Assembly (NCBI GenBank): GCA_027922465.2
Contig: BQMF02000060.1
Coordinates: 1,054,001-1,118,000, forward strand
From: Turritopsis dohrnii
Taxonomy: Eukaryota > Cnidaria > Hydrozoa > Anthoathecata > Oceaniidae
DNA: 64,000 nucleotides
Reading direction: 5' to 3'
This document shows positions 61,117-64,000 of the stretch, piece after piece. Within the stretch, counting starts at the first letter, position 1, and each line of letters opens with the position of its first letter. Both the position numbers and the translations under genes were made by a program. The notes below the pieces were generated by a model, which was not told where the DNA came from, searched no databases, and saw nothing but the letters and a program-made list of their open reading frames with translations.

Positions 61117-61837
61117 CCTTATCGGCCAAAACTTAGTCGGCCTTAATTTTAGTCGGCCTTAATTATTAGTCGGCCCTAATTTTAGTCACCTCGTCAAAAT
61201 TTAGTCACTAAGGGCCGACTAATAATTAAGACCGACTAAAAATTTGGGCCATTTCTAAATTTACAAGCAGATGGAAAATAGACACTTTTTAATGATAATT
61301 CACAGATTTTTAATACTTATCGTGGATATATTTCAAAAACAAGTATATAATCAACAATAACAACATATCAAACGTTTGTACAATCTATTGGAAGCATAAT
61401 TACTTCTCAATAACGATTTTGCACATCTCACTCGGGTCAATGCAAAACAGTCCAGGTGTTTCATCACCAATTTCGGCTACTCTTTTCCTCTTTATTTGCT
61501 CCAAGGTCTCATCATCACCGCTCCTACTACTGTCACTAGAAACGACTACGGGAACTCTTTTATTCCGTTTCCTTTTGGCAATGACATTAACGATCTCACT
61601 GTCACTTTCTTGATCATTGTGCGCGTATGATTATATATTCTTAAATTCGTAAATTCTTTGTTAAAGTAATACGGATATGAAAAGTGGATTAAGGAAAGCT
61701 TAATTATAAACTTTTAATTTGGCCCAAATTTTTAGTCGGCCCAAATTTTAGTCGGCCTTAATTATTAGTCGGTCCTAATTTTAGTCACCTTGTCAAAATT
61801 TATTCACTTAGGGCCGACTAAGTTTTGGCCGATAAGG
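61117..61837. mobile_element. Long-TIR element with TA duplication and coding-like interior
   Basis: This 721 bp element starts CCTTATCGGCCAAAACTTAG and ends with its inverted copy, between TA at 61115-61116 and 61838-61839. The inverted arms are long (about 115-135 bp) and built of repeated TTAGTCGGCC words. TA duplication suggests a Tc1/mariner-type mechanism. No transposase was recognised; the interior carries a minus-strand coding-like fragment. Confidence 0.85.
61400..61622 (-). pseudogene. Coding-like fragment captured inside an inverted-repeat element
   Basis: The minus strand is open for about 73 codons to a TAA at 61400-61402. It reads as an acidic and basic, Ser-rich segment (DQESDSEIVNV, AKRKRNKRVPVVVSSDSS, RSGDDETLEQIKRKR, GDETPGLFCIDPSEM). 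KRKRNKR looks like a nuclear localisation signal. No ATG opens the frame upstream, so it would be an internal or last exon or a relic. I do not recognise the family; it could be a remnant of the element's own protein or of a host gene. Confidence 0.45.
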
Positions 61838-62174
61838 TACTTGAATTTAGTTTTATAAATTGTCACTTTAAGCCCATCTTTTTTTTGAAAATAACTATTC
61901 TGTCCTAATTTGAAATGCTACACGTAATATTTGTTAGTAGCGATTTTGGTTGCTTTTGATAGTTATTTGCTTATATTACCCGAAAAGTTTAGGTTTAACA
62001 ATTTTCTTTTCTTTTTTGTACAGAAAACCTGTATACAAATTTGATTGTATAGTGTTGTGAGATCATACATATTATATTATGATGAAGTTGTCTTACACAT
62101 TGATGACGTTGTTGATGTGCAGTTGCTTAAGCGGAAATATTTAGTCGCATTTAGGTCTTATAATTTTTAGCTAC

Positions 62175-62976
62175 GTGTCCATAGTAACTTCTCAGTCAAA
62201 TCCTCAGCAAAGAATTTTAAGAGAAACCTTATCATTTGACCGTGAACAACTTCATTTCAGAATAAGGGGTCGGTTACACGTAGGCGGGATGAAAACTGTT
62301 TATCCCGTTACCGATCAACAGAATACAACTTTTAAATATTGGATTTGTGTCATAACATGTCAAGCAGTTCATTTGGAACTTGCAACTGACTATTCCGCTA
62401 TGACATGCATTAATATTCAAACACTTCATTGGTAGTCGAGGATCTCCAAGGCAAATTATATCTGATAATGGATCATCATTTATCGCAAACGAAACACAGG
62501 AATCCGCTGCTTCCCATGATATTAACTGGAAATTTTATTTACCTGGTGCGCCGTGGCGGGATGAATTCATCGAAAGATTGATACAATCTGTAAAACGTAG
62601 CCTCAAGAAAGTACTAACGAGAAAATTAGTTAACGATCCTTACCGAAATGGAACTGATACTGAACAACCGACCCATCACCTATATTTATGATGAAGTTTC
62701 TTCTCAAGCTTTAACTTATAGATCGCTTTTGGGAGGAATGGAGTAAAAGATGCCGCTTCTGTTAATGATGTCGTTCTGCTAATGGAAGAAAAACTGCCGA
62801 AGCAAAGATGGAAGCTCGCGCATGCATCGAACAATATACAGAGCAACGACTGCCTAATCAGAAGGGTCACGGTCATTGTGGAGAACAACGGTCGTCTGAC
62901 TGAGTTGTGCCGACCTTTGAATGAGTTGATTCCAATCGAATGTGAGGTAGAGAAACGGAGAAGATTAAGAGATTAA
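62175..62976 (+). pseudogene. Broken BEL/Pao retrotransposon integrase
   Basis: Pieces of a BEL/Pao integrase lie in order but in different frames. 62315-62435 has KYWICVITCQAVHLELATD. Near 62430-62670 there is IISDNGSSFIANE and DEFIERLIQSVKRSL, the second acidic site and the region of the glutamate. 62690-62740 has RPITYIYDE-like sequence. 62782-62976 has EEKLPKQRWKLA and TELCRPLNELIPIE, the C-terminal part of the family. The segment that should hold the first catalytic Asp is missing and several frameshifts are present, so the copy is dead. No LTRs, gag or reverse transcriptase were seen nearby. Confidence 0.8.
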
Positions 62977-64000
62977 CCAGATTAAGGAGAAGGCTATTTC
63001 TTTGAGGTTTGTTGGTGATGTTAACGTTGATATAGTGAAATCATTCAGTGATCATCAGATTCCATTATGTTTTGTTAGTGATCATGAAATTTGTTATGAC
63101 TTCTGAGTTAGTTTGTTGTTGGTTAATTGATTTGTTTGTTGTTGGTTAATTGGATATTGTGGTGGGAGAATGTTACGTTAAGTGGACTGGAACGAGACAG
63201 TTATAATTAAAACATTGTAAATCAGTTGAATGTACAGTTCTCTATAGAACGGTTGTGTTATGTATCTTTCACTCAGGCTCCTCACGACATGGTACATAGG
63301 GTCTTCTTTTAACCAAAACTGCAGCTAAGATACGAGAACCTATTCAACCCAGTAAAAGACTATGTGTTACATTAAGGTAATATTTATCTTATTCTAATCA
63401 ATGGTAATCTAAATGTAAACAAAAGAAATGTCAACATATGATTTTTGTCATTCGCACTATCATTATTTTATGGTATCTGGTTACTGGTGATGCGCAAGTG
63501 ACGATTGCAGCAAGCTATAGATGAGTTTCTTAGTGACGTAATGTTTATAAACACCAGTGTTCTTTGCCCGATAATTACGGTATATTGCAACATAGAATAT
63601 CATTAATCAAGTCATTTTCCTGTGAGTATGCGCACGCAGCCTCGCAGGAAATAAAAGTCTCTTTATACACTTCAAAATGTTGTCACTTTATTTGGTTCTC
63701 TGGAGTCCCCTTAAAGACAATCAACATTAGAAAGTTTCAATACACATTAGCACTTCCTATCTACAGTGTGTCCCAGAGAGTTTCGGTCTGAGATTTTAAC
63801 AAGCTATAACTTTTCACACATATATCAGATTTTAGAGATTTTTACATCATTCGATAGCATCTATTTCAAGGATTTTAAAAATCTATATTTTAAATAATAA
63901 TAATATATAATAATAATAATCGATTTATTTCCAATTCCAAAATTTACATTGGTTCTTCTATTGGAAATGCGAAGTTGTGTGTATGTGTAAGCGAGTCAAT
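62977..64000. other. Region downstream of the integrase relic
   Basis: It may include the rest of the retroelement: GTTTGTTGTTGGTTAATTG is duplicated near 63111-63150. No LTR end or gene is identifiable. An ATA-rich stretch lies at 63890-63925. Confidence 0.4.

Overview
The window is nuclear DNA from an intron-bearing metazoan. It is AT-rich, has GT-AG introns, and carries genes for cell-adhesion and secreted proteins among many small inverted-repeat transposons. I see no operon, prophage or CRISPR structure. An early-branching or marine invertebrate (cnidarian- or tunicate-like) fits best, but the species cannot be named from the sequence.

Layout. Positions 1-7440 are repeats. A 4.1 kb inverted-repeat element (1638-5776, TAA duplication) sits between two diverged direct repeats and holds nested foldback and MITE-like elements. 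A 1.17 kb element (6266-7431) follows, with perfect TATGC target duplications. Positions 8736-15446 carry ATG7, the E1-like autophagy enzyme, in 18 recognisable exons; the first exon or exons were not found. Positions 16277-16789 are a single-exon homologue of C1orf131, an SSU-processome factor. Positions 18525-33653 are a FAT4/Fat-type giant cadherin of about 4,700 residues in six coding exons. Positions 36475-37979 are a two-exon SLC32/VGAT-like vesicular amino-acid transporter.

The most unusual part is 40870-52069. Two minus-strand genes, about 9 kb apart, have the same layout: a very short first coding exon, a signal-peptide exon and one large exon, with phase-0 introns. They encode secreted proteins of about 240 and 254 residues. 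I read these as very divergent FGF-like beta-trefoil ligands with a shared three-cysteine C-terminal tail. The rest of 42-64 kb is gene-poor: PIF/Harbinger-type and pogo-type MITEs, a family of about 118 bp units that keeps a peptide reading frame, a tRNA-derived SINE-like fragment, three copies of one tRNA-like gene in an inverted/direct cluster flanked by a 12 bp duplication, an inverted-repeat element with a coding-like fragment inside, and a broken BEL/Pao integrase relic.

The genes are functionally unrelated (autophagy, ribosome biogenesis, planar polarity/adhesion, neurotransmitter loading, signalling ligands). Apart from the two ligand-like paralogues nothing suggests a gene cluster. 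All calls rest on reading translations, splice sites and repeats by eye; no search or alignment program was run.
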